Shown in pieces: positions 16,941 through 25,554 of a DNA stretch of 64,000 nucleotides. Origin of the DNA: Burkholderia catarinensis (GTDB lineage Bacteria > Pseudomonadota > Gammaproteobacteria > Burkholderiales > Burkholderiaceae); NCBI RefSeq assembly GCF_001883705.2, contig NZ_MDEQ02000003.1:124001-188000 (forward strand). Direction: 5' to 3'. Within the stretch, counting starts at the first letter, position 1. Each line of letters opens with the position of its first letter. Made by a program: the position numbers and the translations under genes. The notes under the pieces are model-generated. The model was not told the DNA's origin, did not search any database, and was given only the letters and a program-made list of their open reading frames with translations.

Positions 16941-17553
16941 GAGATGCGGAGGCTACCAGACCGCCGTGCAAACCGGCACCCGCCGTCCGGCCCCGCGTGG
17001 CTGGAAAGAGACAGCCGCCCGCCATGCGCACGGCAGAACAATCGTCTGCACGGCGCGCATCGGCCGGCAAATCAGCCATCCTTCTTGCGCATTCCGGCTT
17101 CCGGATTTTTCAATTGTTGCGATTTTCGATGCATTGAATTGCATTGAGCCTTCTAGCAATGGAACCGGTTCCAGTTATAATTCGCGGCACTCGTCGCCCG
17201 GCTCGAAAGAGGGTCGTGATCGTCGCGCTTGCCGTCGCCGAACGCGACGTCTAAGTTGAATCAGGGTCGTGGGCGATGACGGGCAGATGCAGGCTGATGT
17301 CAGCATTTGTCAGACGATAAGACCCGCGAAGAGGTCGATTCGCGCAGCGCCGCCGGAATCGGCGTGATGCGCGGCTGCATGAAGGCGCCGTCGCAGACCG
17401 TTGCAGATTGCGCGGCCGGCGGCCGCATCGAGGTTGTTCGCAACACCGAAAGAACAGGACGGCCAGCCGCGTGCGGCATGGCTGCCGTGCCGCACGCGGC
17501 GCATGTGGAATGCGCGCGTCCGGCCCCCGATCCCCAACGATCAACATCCGACC
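16941..17553. other. intergenic with gluconate dehydrogenase control region
   Basis: 613 bp between kptA and the gluconate dehydrogenase operon. It contains a 14-bp palindrome overlapping a perfect TATAAT (17160-17181), described separately. Beyond that, about 370 bp of leader precedes the first operon ATG; several short open frames there lack family character. Confidence 0.5.
17160..17181 (+). promoter_or_regulatory. LacI/GntR-type operator and -10 box upstream of gluconate dehydrogenase
   Basis: TGGAACCGGTTCCA (17160-17173) is a perfect 14-bp palindrome with the central CG expected for LacI-family regulators. Two bases later comes a perfect TATAAT (17176-17181), so a bound repressor would block the promoter. 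No good -35 box is at the correct distance. A gluconate-responsive LacI-family repressor is the natural candidate, but none is encoded in this window. Confidence 0.5.
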
Positions 17554-18294
17554 ATGTCCACGCCACCTGACAAACCCAACTCGCGCCGTCGTTTCCTGCG
17601 CACGTCGGTCGCGCTCGTGCCGATCGCGTCGGTCGCCGGCTGCGACCTGCGCTCGTCGTCGCAGTCCGCGACGGCGGCCGGCAACGCACCCGCCGCATCG
17701 GCCAACGCCGAACGTGCTCCATACAAGCCGACTTTCTTCGATGCGAAGGAATGGGCGTTCGTCCAGGCTGCCGTCGACCGGCTGATTCCGGCCGACGCCG
17801 AAGGCCCCGGCGCGCTCGAATCGGGCGTGCCCGAATTCATCGACCGCCAGATGGAGACGCCGTATGCGCACGGCGCGACGTGGTACATGCAGGGGCCGTT
17901 CCAGCAGGGCGTGCCGGAGCTCGGCTACCAGCTGAAACTGGTACCGCGCGACATCTACCGGCTCGGCATCGCGGCGGTCAACCGTTATTGCGAGAAGGCC
18001 CACGGCAAGACGTTCGCGGATCTCGACGCGCCGACGCGTGACACCGTGCTCGGCGCGCTGGAGAAGGGCGGCGCACAGATCGACGACGTGCCGCCCGGCG
18101 TGTTCTTCGGCCAGTTGCTGCAGAACACGCGCGAAGGCTACTTCTGCGATCCGGTGCACGGCGGAAATCACGACATGGCCGCGTGGAAGATGATCGGCTT
18201 TCCGGGTGCGCGCGCGGACTTCATGGATTTCGTCAACCAGAGCGGCAAGCCCTATCCGTACGGCCCGGTCTCGATCAACGGGGAGCGCAGCTAA
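17554..18294 (+). CDS. gluconate 2-dehydrogenase subunit 3 (gamma)
   Basis: A 246-residue small subunit of a membrane-bound flavocytochrome dehydrogenase. The N-terminus carries a twin-arginine signal (SRRRFLRTSVALVP, residues 10-23) ending at a lipobox-like SVAGC with Cys30. The mature part has the family blocks FDAKEWAFVQAAVDRLIP, VPEFIDRQMETPYA and GYFCDPVHGGNHDMAAWKMIGFPG. It chaperones and co-exports the FAD subunit through Tat. Length fits the gluconate type (~245) rather than the shorter glucose-dehydrogenase gamma (~170). ATG 17554 has a weak ribosome binding site. First gene of three; the next start overlaps its stop by one base. Confidence 0.9.
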   Translation: MSTPPDKPNSRRRFLRTSVALVPIASVAGCDLRSSSQSATAAGNAPAASANAERAPYKPTFFDAKEWAFVQAAVDRLIPADAEGPGALESGVPEFIDRQMETPYAHGATWYMQGPFQQGVPELGYQLKLVPRDIYRLGIAAVNRYCEKAHGKTFADLDAPTRDTVLGALEKGGAQIDDVPPGVFFGQLLQNTREGYFCDPVHGGNHDMAAWKMIGFPGARADFMDFVNQSGKPYPYGPVSINGERS

Positions 18295-20072
18295 TGGCCG
18301 CAGAGAAAAAGCCGCATGTCGATGCGGTGATCGTCGGCTTCGGCTGGACCGGCGCGATCCTCGCGAAGGAACTGACCGAAGCGGGCCTGAAGGTCGTCGC
18401 GCTCGAGCGCGGCGAGTATCGCGACACCTATCCGGACGGCGCGTATCCGAACACGATCGACGAGCTGACCTACAACGTCCGCAAGAAGTTGTTCCTGGAC
18501 CTGTCGAAGACGACCGTATCGATCCGGCACGGCGTGCAGGACACCGCGCTGCCGTACCGGCAGCTCGCCGCGTTCCTGCCCGGCGAAGGGGTTGGCGGCG
18601 CGGGGCTGCACTGGTCGGGCGTGCATTTCCGGATCACGCCGGAAGAGCTGCGTCTGCGCAGCCACTATGAAGAGCGCTACGGCAAGAATTTCATTCCCGC
18701 AGGGATGACGATCCAGGACACGGGCGTCAGCTACGACGAGCTCGAGCCGCATTTCGATTTCGCCGAGAAGGTGTTCGGCACGTCGGGGCAGGCGTACAAG
18801 GTCGGCGGCAAGGTGGTCGGCGACGGCAACGTGTTCGAAGCGCACCGCAGCGACAACTTCCCGTTGCCCGCGCAGCTCAATACCTATTCGGCACAGCGCT
18901 TCTTCGATGCGGCGCAGTCGCTCGGCCTGCATCCGTACCGGCTGCCGTCGGCGAACACGTCGGGCCCGTACACGAACCCGTACGGCGTGCAGATGGGCCC
19001 GTGCAACTTCTGCGGCTACTGCAGCGGCTACGCGTGCTACATGTACTCGAAGGCGTCGCCGAACCTGAACATCCTGCCCGCGCTGAAGCAGGCGCCGAAC
19101 TTCGAGCTGCGCTCGAAGTGCCACGTGCTGCGCGTCGACCTCGACGACACGAAGAAGCGCGCGACGGGCGTGACCTACGTCGACCCGGCCGGGCGTGAAG
19201 TGCACCAGCCGGCCGATCTGGTGATCGTGGCCGCGTTCCAGTATCACAACGTGCACCTGCTGCTGCTGTCGGGCATCGGCAAGCCGTACGACCCGATCTC
19301 GGGCGAAGGCGTCGTGGGCCGTAATTTCGCGTACCAGAACCTGTCGACGATCAAGGCGTTCTTCGACAAGGACACCTACACGAATCCGTTCATCGGCGCG
19401 GGCGGCAACGGCGTCGCGGTGGACGACTTCAACGCGGACAACTTCGATCACGGCCCGCTCGGCTTCGTCGGCGGCTCGCCGCTGTGGGTGAACCAGGCCG
19501 GCGTGAAGCCGATCAGCGGCATCGCGACGCCGCCGGGTACGCCGCAATGGGGCTCGGCGTGGAAGAAGGCGGTGAAGGACAACTACGCGCACACGATCTC
19601 GATGGACGCACACGGCACGAACATGTCGTACCGCGACGTCTATCTCGACCTCGATCCGACCTATCGCGATTCGTACGGCCAGCCGCTGCTGCGGATGACC
19701 TTCGACTGGAAGGACAACGACATCAAGATGGCGCAGTACGTGACCGGGCAGATGAAGAAGATCGCGGAAGCGATGGGGCCGAAGGCGATCGGCGTGTCGA
19801 CGCGCGAGCTCGGCAAGCACTTCGATTCGCGCGCGTACCAGACGACCCACCTCGTCGGCGGCGCGATCATGGGCACCGACCCGAAGACGAGCGTGCTGAA
19901 CCGCTACCTGCAGTGCTGGGACGTGCACAACGTGTTCGTGATGGGCGCGTCGGCGCTACCGCAGGGCATCGGCTACAACCCGACCGGGATCATCGCGGCG
20001 CTGGCCTACTGGTCGGCGCGCGCGATCCGCGAGCAATACCTGAAAAATCCCGCCCCGCTGGTGACCGTATGA
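18294..20072 (+). CDS. gluconate 2-dehydrogenase FAD subunit (GMC oxidoreductase)
   Basis: A 592-residue flavoprotein oxidising D-gluconate to 2-ketogluconate on the periplasmic face. The FAD dinucleotide fold is AVIVGFGWTGAILAKELTEAG (11-31) and VVALERGEY. The GMC C-terminal part has THLVGGAIMGTDPKTSVLN and VMGASALPQGIGYNPTGIIAALAYWSA. A four-cysteine motif, Cys237, Cys240, Cys243 and Cys248 (CNFCGYCSGYAC), matches the site that carries a 3Fe-4S cluster in fructose and glucose dehydrogenases of this group. It has no signal of its own and travels with subunit 3. TAATG overlaps the previous gene, and the following cytochrome overlaps by ATGA. A related sugar-acid substrate cannot be ruled out. 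Confidence 0.92.
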   Translation: MAAEKKPHVDAVIVGFGWTGAILAKELTEAGLKVVALERGEYRDTYPDGAYPNTIDELTYNVRKKLFLDLSKTTVSIRHGVQDTALPYRQLAAFLPGEGVGGAGLHWSGVHFRITPEELRLRSHYEERYGKNFIPAGMTIQDTGVSYDELEPHFDFAEKVFGTSGQAYKVGGKVVGDGNVFEAHRSDNFPLPAQLNTYSAQRFFDAAQSLGLHPYRLPSANTSGPYTNPYGVQMGPCNFCGYCSGYACYMYSKASPNLNILPALKQAPNFELRSKCHVLRVDLDDTKKRATGVTYVDPAGREVHQPADLVIVAAFQYHNVHLLLLSGIGKPYDPISGEGVVGRNFAYQNLSTIKAFFDKDTYTNPFIGAGGNGVAVDDFNADNFDHGPLGFVGGSPLWVNQAGVKPISGIATPPGTPQWGSAWKKAVKDNYAHTISMDAHGTNMSYRDVYLDLDPTYRDSYGQPLLRMTFDWKDNDIKMAQYVTGQMKKIAEAMGPKAIGVSTRELGKHFDSRAYQTTHLVGGAIMGTDPKTSVLNRYLQCWDVHNVFVMGASALPQGIGYNPTGIIAALAYWSARAIREQYLKNPAPLVTV

Positions 20073-21490
20073 AGAGGACGATGAACCACCTCGCCGCGCG
20101 CCGCATTTCCCCGTTGCGGCGCGCACTAGCGGCCGGTGCAGCCTGGGCCGCGTTCGGCTTTGCCGGCACGACGGCGTTCGCGCAGCCGGCAGCGCCCGCG
20201 GCGGCTTCCGGTGCGGCGGCCGCTCCCGCGGCCCAATCCGCCGACGCGAACCTGATCAAGCGCGGCGAATATCTTGCACGCGCAGGCGACTGCATCGCGT
20301 GCCACACCGCGAGCGGCGGCAAGCCGTTCGCGGGCGGCCTGAAGTTCGACACGCCGATCGGCGGCATCTATTCGACGAACATCACGCCGGACCCGAAAAC
20401 GGGCCTGGGCGGCTGGACGGTCGACGACTTCACGCGCGCGGTGCGCGAGGGCGTGCGCAAGAACGGCGACACGATGTATCCGGCCATGCCGTTCCCGTCC
20501 TATGCACGCCTCACCGACGACGACATGAAGGCGCTGTACGCGTACTTCATGCACGGCGTCGCGCCCGTCGAGCATGAGAGCCGTGCGGTCGACATCGTGT
20601 GGCCGCTGTCGATGCGCTGGCCGCTCGGTATCTGGCGCAAGATGTTCGCGCCGTCGCCGAAGCCGTTCGACGCGGCGCCGTACACCGACCCGGTGGTCGC
20701 GCGCGGCGCGTATCTCGTGCAGGGTCTCGGTCACTGCGGCGCGTGTCACACGCCGCGCGCGCCGACGATGCAGGAGCGCGGGCTGACCGACGCGGACGGC
20801 CCGGACTTCCTGGCCGGCGGCGCGGCGATCGACGGCTGGGTGCCGACGAGCCTGCGCGGCGAGCCGCGCACGGGCCTCGGCACGTGGACGGACACCGAGA
20901 TCGTGCAGTTCCTGAAGACGGGCCGCACGCTGCGCACGGCCGCGTTCGGCGGGATGACGGACGTGGTCGGCCACAGCATGCAGCACATGACCGACGACGA
21001 CCTGAACGCGATCGCGCGCTACCTGAAGACGCTGCCGCCGCGCGTGCCGGGCGAGCAGCCGCACGTGTACGACGCGGCCGCCGCGAAGGCGCTGCAGACC
21101 GGCGACGCGAGCAAGCCGGGCGCGGCCGTCTATCGCGACAACTGCATGGCCTGCCATCGCAGCGACGGCCACGGCTACACGCGCGTGTTCCCGGCGCTCG
21201 CCGGCAACCCGGTCGTGCAGGGCGACGATCCGACGTCGCTGATCCACGTCGTGCTGGAAGGCAGTGCGCTGCAGGGCACGCGCACCGCGCCGTCGACCTT
21301 CACGATGCCGCCGTTCGGCTGGCGCCTGTCGGACCAGGAAGTCGCGGATGTGTCGAACTTCGTGCGCACGAGCTGGGGCAACACGGGCGCGCCGGTGACG
21401 GCCGCGCGGGTCGCGAAGCTGCGCAAGAACGTGCCGTCGACGCGGCCCGAACCGCCGCCGGGCGCGCGGTTCCCGCAAGCGTCGCGCTGA
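20069..21490 (+). CDS. gluconate 2-dehydrogenase cytochrome c subunit (three haem c)
   Basis: A 473-residue membrane-associated cytochrome with a Sec signal peptide (positive N-terminus, hydrophobic 20-38, cleavage near AFAQ). Three CxxCH haem sites: CIACH 75-79, CGACH 223-227 and CMACH 359-363. It takes electrons from the FAD/Fe-S subunit and passes them to ubiquinone. The length and the three haems are as in known gluconate and fructose dehydrogenase cytochromes. ATG 20069 overlaps the FAD-subunit stop (ATGA). The Ala/Pro-rich linker at ~40-58 is a species feature. Confidence 0.93.
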   Translation: MKRTMNHLAARRISPLRRALAAGAAWAAFGFAGTTAFAQPAAPAAASGAAAAPAAQSADANLIKRGEYLARAGDCIACHTASGGKPFAGGLKFDTPIGGIYSTNITPDPKTGLGGWTVDDFTRAVREGVRKNGDTMYPAMPFPSYARLTDDDMKALYAYFMHGVAPVEHESRAVDIVWPLSMRWPLGIWRKMFAPSPKPFDAAPYTDPVVARGAYLVQGLGHCGACHTPRAPTMQERGLTDADGPDFLAGGAAIDGWVPTSLRGEPRTGLGTWTDTEIVQFLKTGRTLRTAAFGGMTDVVGHSMQHMTDDDLNAIARYLKTLPPRVPGEQPHVYDAAAAKALQTGDASKPGAAVYRDNCMACHRSDGHGYTRVFPALAGNPVVQGDDPTSLIHVVLEGSALQGTRTAPSTFTMPPFGWRLSDQEVADVSNFVRTSWGNTGAPVTAARVAKLRKNVPSTRPEPPPGARFPQASR

Positions 21491-21532
21491 CGGGGGAGGC
21501 GGGGTGCCAGCCCCGTCTGTCCGACCCGCTTC

Positions 21533-21561
21533 AAGGCGCCGGCGAGCCCGTGCGGCGCCTT
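21533..21561 (+). terminator. hairpin after gluconate dehydrogenase operon
   Basis: AAGGCGCC and GGCGCCTT form an 8-bp stem with a 13-nt loop 40 nt after the operon stop. It lacks a long U-tract, so it may act together with the stronger terminator at 21590. Confidence 0.45.
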
Positions 21562-21589
21562 CCATTAGGCCGGGGTTGCACCCCGCAAA

Positions 21590-21632
21590 GGCGCGCCACC
21601 GCGTGATTTTTTTGCGGCGGCGCGCCATTTTT
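21590..21632 (+). terminator. Rho-independent terminator
   Basis: GGCGCGCCACCGC pairs with GCGGCGGCGCGCC (12 of 13) around an 11-nt T-rich loop, followed by ATTTTT at 21627-21632. It ends the gluconate dehydrogenase operon before the antiporter gene. Confidence 0.7.
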
Positions 21633-21698
21633 CCGCCTCATCCCTTATCCTTCCATTCTTGAACCTTACTAAATAGTTACAAGAACTCGGGAGGGGGG

Positions 21699-23417
21699 AT
21701 GCCTCATGACGTCAGCCTGATTGCGTTGCTCGCGGCCGGTTTCGGTCTCGCGATGGTCTTCGGCTATCTCGCGTCGCTGTTGAAAATGCCGCCGCTCGTC
21801 GGCTATTTGCTTGCCGGGATCGTGATCGGCCCCGGCACGCCCGGTTTCGTCGGCGACCTGTCGCTCGCGCAGCAGCTCGCCGAAGTCGGCGTGATGCTGC
21901 TGATGTTCGGCGTCGGCCTGCATTTCTCGCTCGGCGATCTGCTCGCGGTGCGCAAGATCGCGCTGCCGGGCGCGATCGTCCAGATTACGGTGGCCACGCT
22001 GCTCGGCGGCGGGCTCGCGCTCACGTGGGGCTGGAGCTACGGTGCGGCGCTCGTGTTCGGGCTCGCGCTGTCGGTCGCGAGCACGGTCGTACTGCTGCGC
22101 GCGCTCGAAGGGCGCGGGCTCGTCGAGACGGTCAACGGGCGCATCGCGGTCGGCTGGCTCGTCGTCGAGGATCTCGTGATGGTGCTCGTGCTGGTGCTGC
22201 TGCCGCCCGTCGCGGGGCTGCTCGGCGGCACGCCGCCCGGCGACGCGCATGCGGCCGGCGGCAGCGTGTGGGGCACGCTCGGCGTCACGATGCTGAAGGT
22301 CGCGGCGTTCATCGCGCTGATGCTGGTGGTCGGCAAGCGCGTGTTTCCGCGCATTTTGTGGCTCGTCGCGCGCACGGGCTCGCGCGAGCTGTTCACGCTG
22401 TGCATGATCGCGGCCGCGGTCGGCATCGCGTTCGGCGCGGCGAAGCTATTCGACGTGTCGTTCGCGCTCGGCGCGTTCTTCGCCGGGATGATGATGCGCG
22501 AGTCGGAGTTCAGCCGGCGCGCAGCCGACGAGACGATGCCGCTGCGCGACGCGTTCTCGGTGCTGTTCTTCATCTCGGTCGGGATGCTGTTCGACCCGAA
22601 GATCCTGCTCGCGGAGCCGCTGCACGTGATCGAGGTCGCGGCGATCGTGGTGGTCGGCAAGACACTCGCGGCGGTCGCGCTCGTGATCGCGTTCCGCTAT
22701 CCGCTGAACACCGCGCTGACGGTCGGCGCGGGCCTCGCGCAGATCGGCGAATTCTCGTTCATCCTCGCGGGGCTCGGCCGCGCGCTCGGGCTTTTGTCGG
22801 CCGAGGGGCAGAGCCTGATTCTGGCGGTCGCGCTGATCTCGATCGCGATGAACACGCTGCTGTTCGCGATGATCGATCCGGCGCTCGCGTGGATCCGCAA
22901 GCATTCGGCGTTCGCGCGCAAGCTCGAGGCGCGCGACGATCCGCTCGCCGCGCTGCCGATGTCGACGCCGCAAACGCACCTGACCGGGCAGGTCGTGATC
23001 GTCGGCTACGGCAAGGTCGGCACGCGGATCGCGCACGCGCTCGACGAGCGCGGGATCGCCTATGTCGTCGTCGAGCAGAATCGCGAGCTCGTCGAGAAGC
23101 TGCGCGCGGAAGGCGTCGCGGCCGTGTCGGGCGACGCGATCGAGCCGATCGTGCTCGTGCAGGCGCATATCGCGCGCGCCGGGATGCTGGTCGTCACGCT
23201 GCCCGACGTGTTCGACGTGCGGCAGATCGTCGAGATCTCGCGCACGCTCAACCCGACGCTCGAGGTCGTGTTGTGCACGAACAGCGGCGACGAGGCCGCG
23301 CTGCTGTCGAGCGAGGGCATCGGCACCGTGTTCATGGGCGAGACCGAACTCGCGCGCGGGATGACCGAGCACGTGCTCGGCAGGATGGCGAGGCCGGTCG
23401 CGGCGGCTGCGCATTGA
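21699..23417 (+). CDS. CPA2 cation/proton antiporter with TrkA-N domain (YbaL/KefB type)
   Basis: A 572-residue inner-membrane protein with about 12 membrane helices (residues ~5-390) and a cytoplasmic NAD-binding RCK/TrkA-N domain at the C-terminus (QVVIVGYGKVGTRIAHALDERG, ~430-550). Helix signatures GYLLAGIVIGPGTPG, SVASTVVLLRALE and FALGAFFAGMMMRESEF match KefB/KefC and YbaL. It probably exchanges K+ or Na+ for H+, gated by nucleotide. No KefF/G-like oxidoreductase is adjacent, which favours YbaL over true glutathione-gated KefB. GGAGGGGGG lies directly before ATG 21699. Monocistronic; a strong hairpin follows at 23540. Confidence 0.9.
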   Translation: MPHDVSLIALLAAGFGLAMVFGYLASLLKMPPLVGYLLAGIVIGPGTPGFVGDLSLAQQLAEVGVMLLMFGVGLHFSLGDLLAVRKIALPGAIVQITVATLLGGGLALTWGWSYGAALVFGLALSVASTVVLLRALEGRGLVETVNGRIAVGWLVVEDLVMVLVLVLLPPVAGLLGGTPPGDAHAAGGSVWGTLGVTMLKVAAFIALMLVVGKRVFPRILWLVARTGSRELFTLCMIAAAVGIAFGAAKLFDVSFALGAFFAGMMMRESEFSRRAADETMPLRDAFSVLFFISVGMLFDPKILLAEPLHVIEVAAIVVVGKTLAAVALVIAFRYPLNTALTVGAGLAQIGEFSFILAGLGRALGLLSAEGQSLILAVALISIAMNTLLFAMIDPALAWIRKHSAFARKLEARDDPLAALPMSTPQTHLTGQVVIVGYGKVGTRIAHALDERGIAYVVVEQNRELVEKLRAEGVAAVSGDAIEPIVLVQAHIARAGMLVVTLPDVFDVRQIVEISRTLNPTLEVVLCTNSGDEAALLSSEGIGTVFMGETELARGMTEHVLGRMARPVAAAAH

Positions 23418-23539
23418 TGCGGCGCGGCGGGCAGGGCGGCGGCTTCGAATTTTCTCAACCGGGCCGGATTTTAACGCCCGGAAGGCCACTTGGTCCGCAC
23501 AACGCCGTCACGGGGTGAGATTGTCCGCATCCTACCGAT

Positions 23540-23564
23540 GGCCTCGCCTACCCAAGGCGAGGCC
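23540..23564. terminator. strong hairpin marking the left edge of the effector island
   Basis: GGCCTCGCCT and AGGCGAGGCC form a perfect 10-bp stem with the 5-nt loop ACCCA. There is no U-tract. It lies 120 bp after the antiporter stop and ~110 bp before the PAAR gene, at the point where base composition drops. Confidence 0.5.
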
Positions 23565-23672
23565 TTGTGGCAATGCCGGCTGAAACCCTTCATCTCAAGT
23601 CCCTCGGGCAATATCAAGATATCCCCTTGCGCCGCGCGGCTAAGATCATGATTTTCTGCGAGGGCCAAACGG

Positions 23673-24227
23673 ATGAATAGAAGAATTGCTGTTGTTGGCG
23701 ATAGTCTTTCGAGTGGCGGGACAATTCAGCCATATAGTGGGCCACCGTTTCTTGTTCACGGCCATCAAGCGGCGCTGATTGGCGGTAACGCGTTCTGCGC
23801 CGCGTGTAAAAGCACCGGCATCATCGCAAAGGCGGGCGGTCCGTATCGGCTCAAGTTTCAGGGGGAAGTTGCACTCGACCAAGACATCGTGCTGTGTGGT
23901 TGCTCGACGCCCCCGCGCATCATGGCATCACTTGCCGGTGAAGCATGGTGCAGTGACGGGCTAAAGGGGCTCGGGGAAGTCGTTTCGAGCCGCACGACAA
24001 CGGGTGGTGTCGCATCGATCAAGAAAGGCGCGTTCGATGAGTGCGTGAGGGCAACCGAGCATGCGACGGAAGGCATGCCGTACTACATCGAAACTTCGGA
24101 TGGGCGCGTGCATTTCGGGCGTCTTGATGCGAGCGGCCAACTTCCTCGTGTCCACACCGGCGACAGCACCGACGATTACACCGTCTATTGGGGCGATGAC
24201 GCGCTCGCGAAACAACACGGAGAATAA
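23673..24227 (+). CDS. PAAR-domain type VI secretion spike protein
   Basis: A 184-residue protein. Residues 1-95 fit a PAAR domain: MNRRIAVVGDSLSSGGTIQP, VHGHQAALIGGNAFCAACKSTGII and DQDIVLCGCSTPPRIMASL, with repeated His/Cys pairs that would bind zinc at the spike tip. The C-terminal ~85 residues are not a toxin domain I know (CVRATEHATEG, YIETSDGRVHFGRLDASGQLPRV) and may dock the downstream effector. The PAAR cone sits on the VgrG trimer of the T6SS and carries cargo. No VgrG or T6SS structural gene is in the window, so it would work with a distant apparatus. Lower GC and three nucleotides between its stop and the amidase start imply a transferred operon. Confidence 0.85.
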   Translation: MNRRIAVVGDSLSSGGTIQPYSGPPFLVHGHQAALIGGNAFCAACKSTGIIAKAGGPYRLKFQGEVALDQDIVLCGCSTPPRIMASLAGEAWCSDGLKGLGEVVSSRTTTGGVASIKKGAFDECVRATEHATEGMPYYIETSDGRVHFGRLDASGQLPRVHTGDSTDDYTVYWGDDALAKQHGE

Positions 24228-24230
24228 TGC

Positions 24231-24851
24231 ATGCCACACCCTAAGCCCGTCAAAATCCGTTCGAACAACACGCAAGGCTCAGAGAAAGAAGTGCCGCTAA
24301 CAGCCGTTACGTTCAGAGAGCTTTGGGATAACTTCCCTTCGGGCAATCCGTACGACAACCCGGCGTACACAAACCAATGCGCGATTCGGGTGAGCGTGAC
24401 ACTTCATCGCGTCGGCGTCGGCATGAAGTCATTCAATGCAAAGACCGTCAAACCCATGTCCGGCGCCGAGACAATCGGCCGCATCTTGCTCGATGGCAAG
24501 CCGACCGCAACGCGTGCCGACGAGTTGGGTGAATGGTTGCAGCTACAACCGTTCCCCGGTCTCCCCAAGGCCGAAAACATCACCGGCCCGGATTGGGAAT
24601 CGAAGGTCAAAGGGCGTACCGGTATCATTCAGTTCTCGCGATACTGGACACGCAGCGGCGAATCGACAGAGAGTGCAAGCGGCGGGCACATCGATCTATG
24701 GAACGGATCACGCTTAACTGTCAGCAGTGCCCCGGACGCGGTAGCGACGTTTAGTCGTGTGCTCGGCTTTCAATCGTTTCTCCCGGGAACCTTTATCGGC
24801 TGGTCGGACCTGCGCAATTCAAAAAAAATCCTCTTTTGGGAAATCAAGTGA
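24231..24851 (+). CDS. T6SS amidase effector, Tae4 family
   Basis: A 206-residue NlpC/P60-like peptidoglycan amidase. The Tae4 signature is visible: FRELWDNFP near residue 30, YTNQCAIRVSVTLHRVG with nucleophile Cys50, and GRTGIIQFSRYW near 128 followed by GGHIDLWNG with His153 and Asp155. Family members cleave the bond between gamma-D-Glu and meso-diaminopimelate in peptide stems when injected into a rival's periplasm. There is no signal peptide, as expected for a T6SS cargo. GGAG precedes ATG 24231, and the upstream PAAR gene supplies a delivery partner. The C-terminal ~45 residues after the catalytic core (FSRVLGFQSFLPGTFIGWSD) are longer than I expect. The usual cognate immunity gene, tai4, is not recognisable next to it. 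Confidence 0.88.
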   Translation: MPHPKPVKIRSNNTQGSEKEVPLTAVTFRELWDNFPSGNPYDNPAYTNQCAIRVSVTLHRVGVGMKSFNAKTVKPMSGAETIGRILLDGKPTATRADELGEWLQLQPFPGLPKAENITGPDWESKVKGRTGIIQFSRYWTRSGESTESASGGHIDLWNGSRLTVSSAPDAVATFSRVLGFQSFLPGTFIGWSDLRNSKKILFWEIK

Positions 24852-25189
24852 TGCGGCGCTTCTTCGGTGCAATTGGATTTGCGATCGTCGGACTCGTGAG
24901 CGTTGTCGTGTGGGCGGCGATCGACACGCGCCTGTGTTCTGCTTTCGATCGACTCTGCACTCCGCACCCCGGAGAATGTGGCGGCGGGGTCGATGCTTGC
25001 GCCACAACCCTTCATTCGACAATCTCTTTGCTCGCTTACCTATTCGGACCGCCGATCATCTTCGGGGCGATCGGCTTCGTGCTGTTCGCTCGCCGCCGTA
25101 CGCCAGCCGCGATCGCCGGATACCTGGCGATTGCGATCGCTGCGCAGTGGTTGCTAACGTTCGTTGGCGTGCGCGTCTTACATATCTAA
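24851..25189 (+). CDS. small membrane protein, candidate immunity protein 1
   Basis: A 112-residue protein with about three membrane helices (~5-25, 53-74, 84-108). Between the first two is a Cys-rich loop of ~30 residues (CSAFDRLCTPHPGECGGGVDAC), probably periplasmic. Its ATG overlaps the amidase stop by one base (TGATG), so it is translated with the effector. Position and size suggest immunity, but known Tai4 proteins are soluble periplasmic dimers with no such helices. It resembles the next gene (LLAYLFGPPIIFG versus VFAYLCGPAVAFG). No family recognised. Confidence 0.7.
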   Translation: MRRFFGAIGFAIVGLVSVVVWAAIDTRLCSAFDRLCTPHPGECGGGVDACATTLHSTISLLAYLFGPPIIFGAIGFVLFARRRTPAAIAGYLAIAIAAQWLLTFVGVRVLHI

Positions 25190-25190
25190 C

Positions 25191-25508
25191 GTGAAGCGAA
25201 TCACGATAGCGCTATGCGGTTTGGTCTTCGGCCTGTTCGTGTCACGGTTTTTCATGTATACGTTCAGCCACGCCCACGTCGCAAAACCTGACCACATCGC
25301 GACCGGCTGCAATGAGCTAGGCAAGTGCCGTACGTCTTGGTGGGCCGGTTCGTTTGTGTTCGCGTACCTATGCGGCCCGGCGGTTGCGTTTGGCGTTCTC
25401 AACGCGATTGCGTGGAAGCGATGGACATTGAGGAGGTGGGCGCTGTGGGGGAGCGCAATTCTCGTCACGACAGCCGCCCTTTACATTACCGACTACCTTC
25501 TGAAGTAA
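25191..25508 (+). CDS. small membrane protein, candidate immunity protein 2
   Basis: A 105-residue protein with three predicted helices (~4-20, 50-68, 78-100) and a short loop containing TGCNELGKCRTSWW. Spacing of helices, the paired cysteines and the AYLCGPAVAFG segment mirror the preceding gene, so the pair looks like a diverged tandem duplication. The start is GTG 25191, one base after the previous stop. It is the last intact gene before transposase debris. Function is not known; a second or orphan immunity protein is the simplest reading. Confidence 0.62.
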   Translation: MKRITIALCGLVFGLFVSRFFMYTFSHAHVAKPDHIATGCNELGKCRTSWWAGSFVFAYLCGPAVAFGVLNAIAWKRWTLRRWALWGSAILVTTAALYITDYLLK

Positions 25509-25554
25509 GTTACGAGCGCGGCTGAATCACAACCAAGTCCATTGTGTGGGTCAA

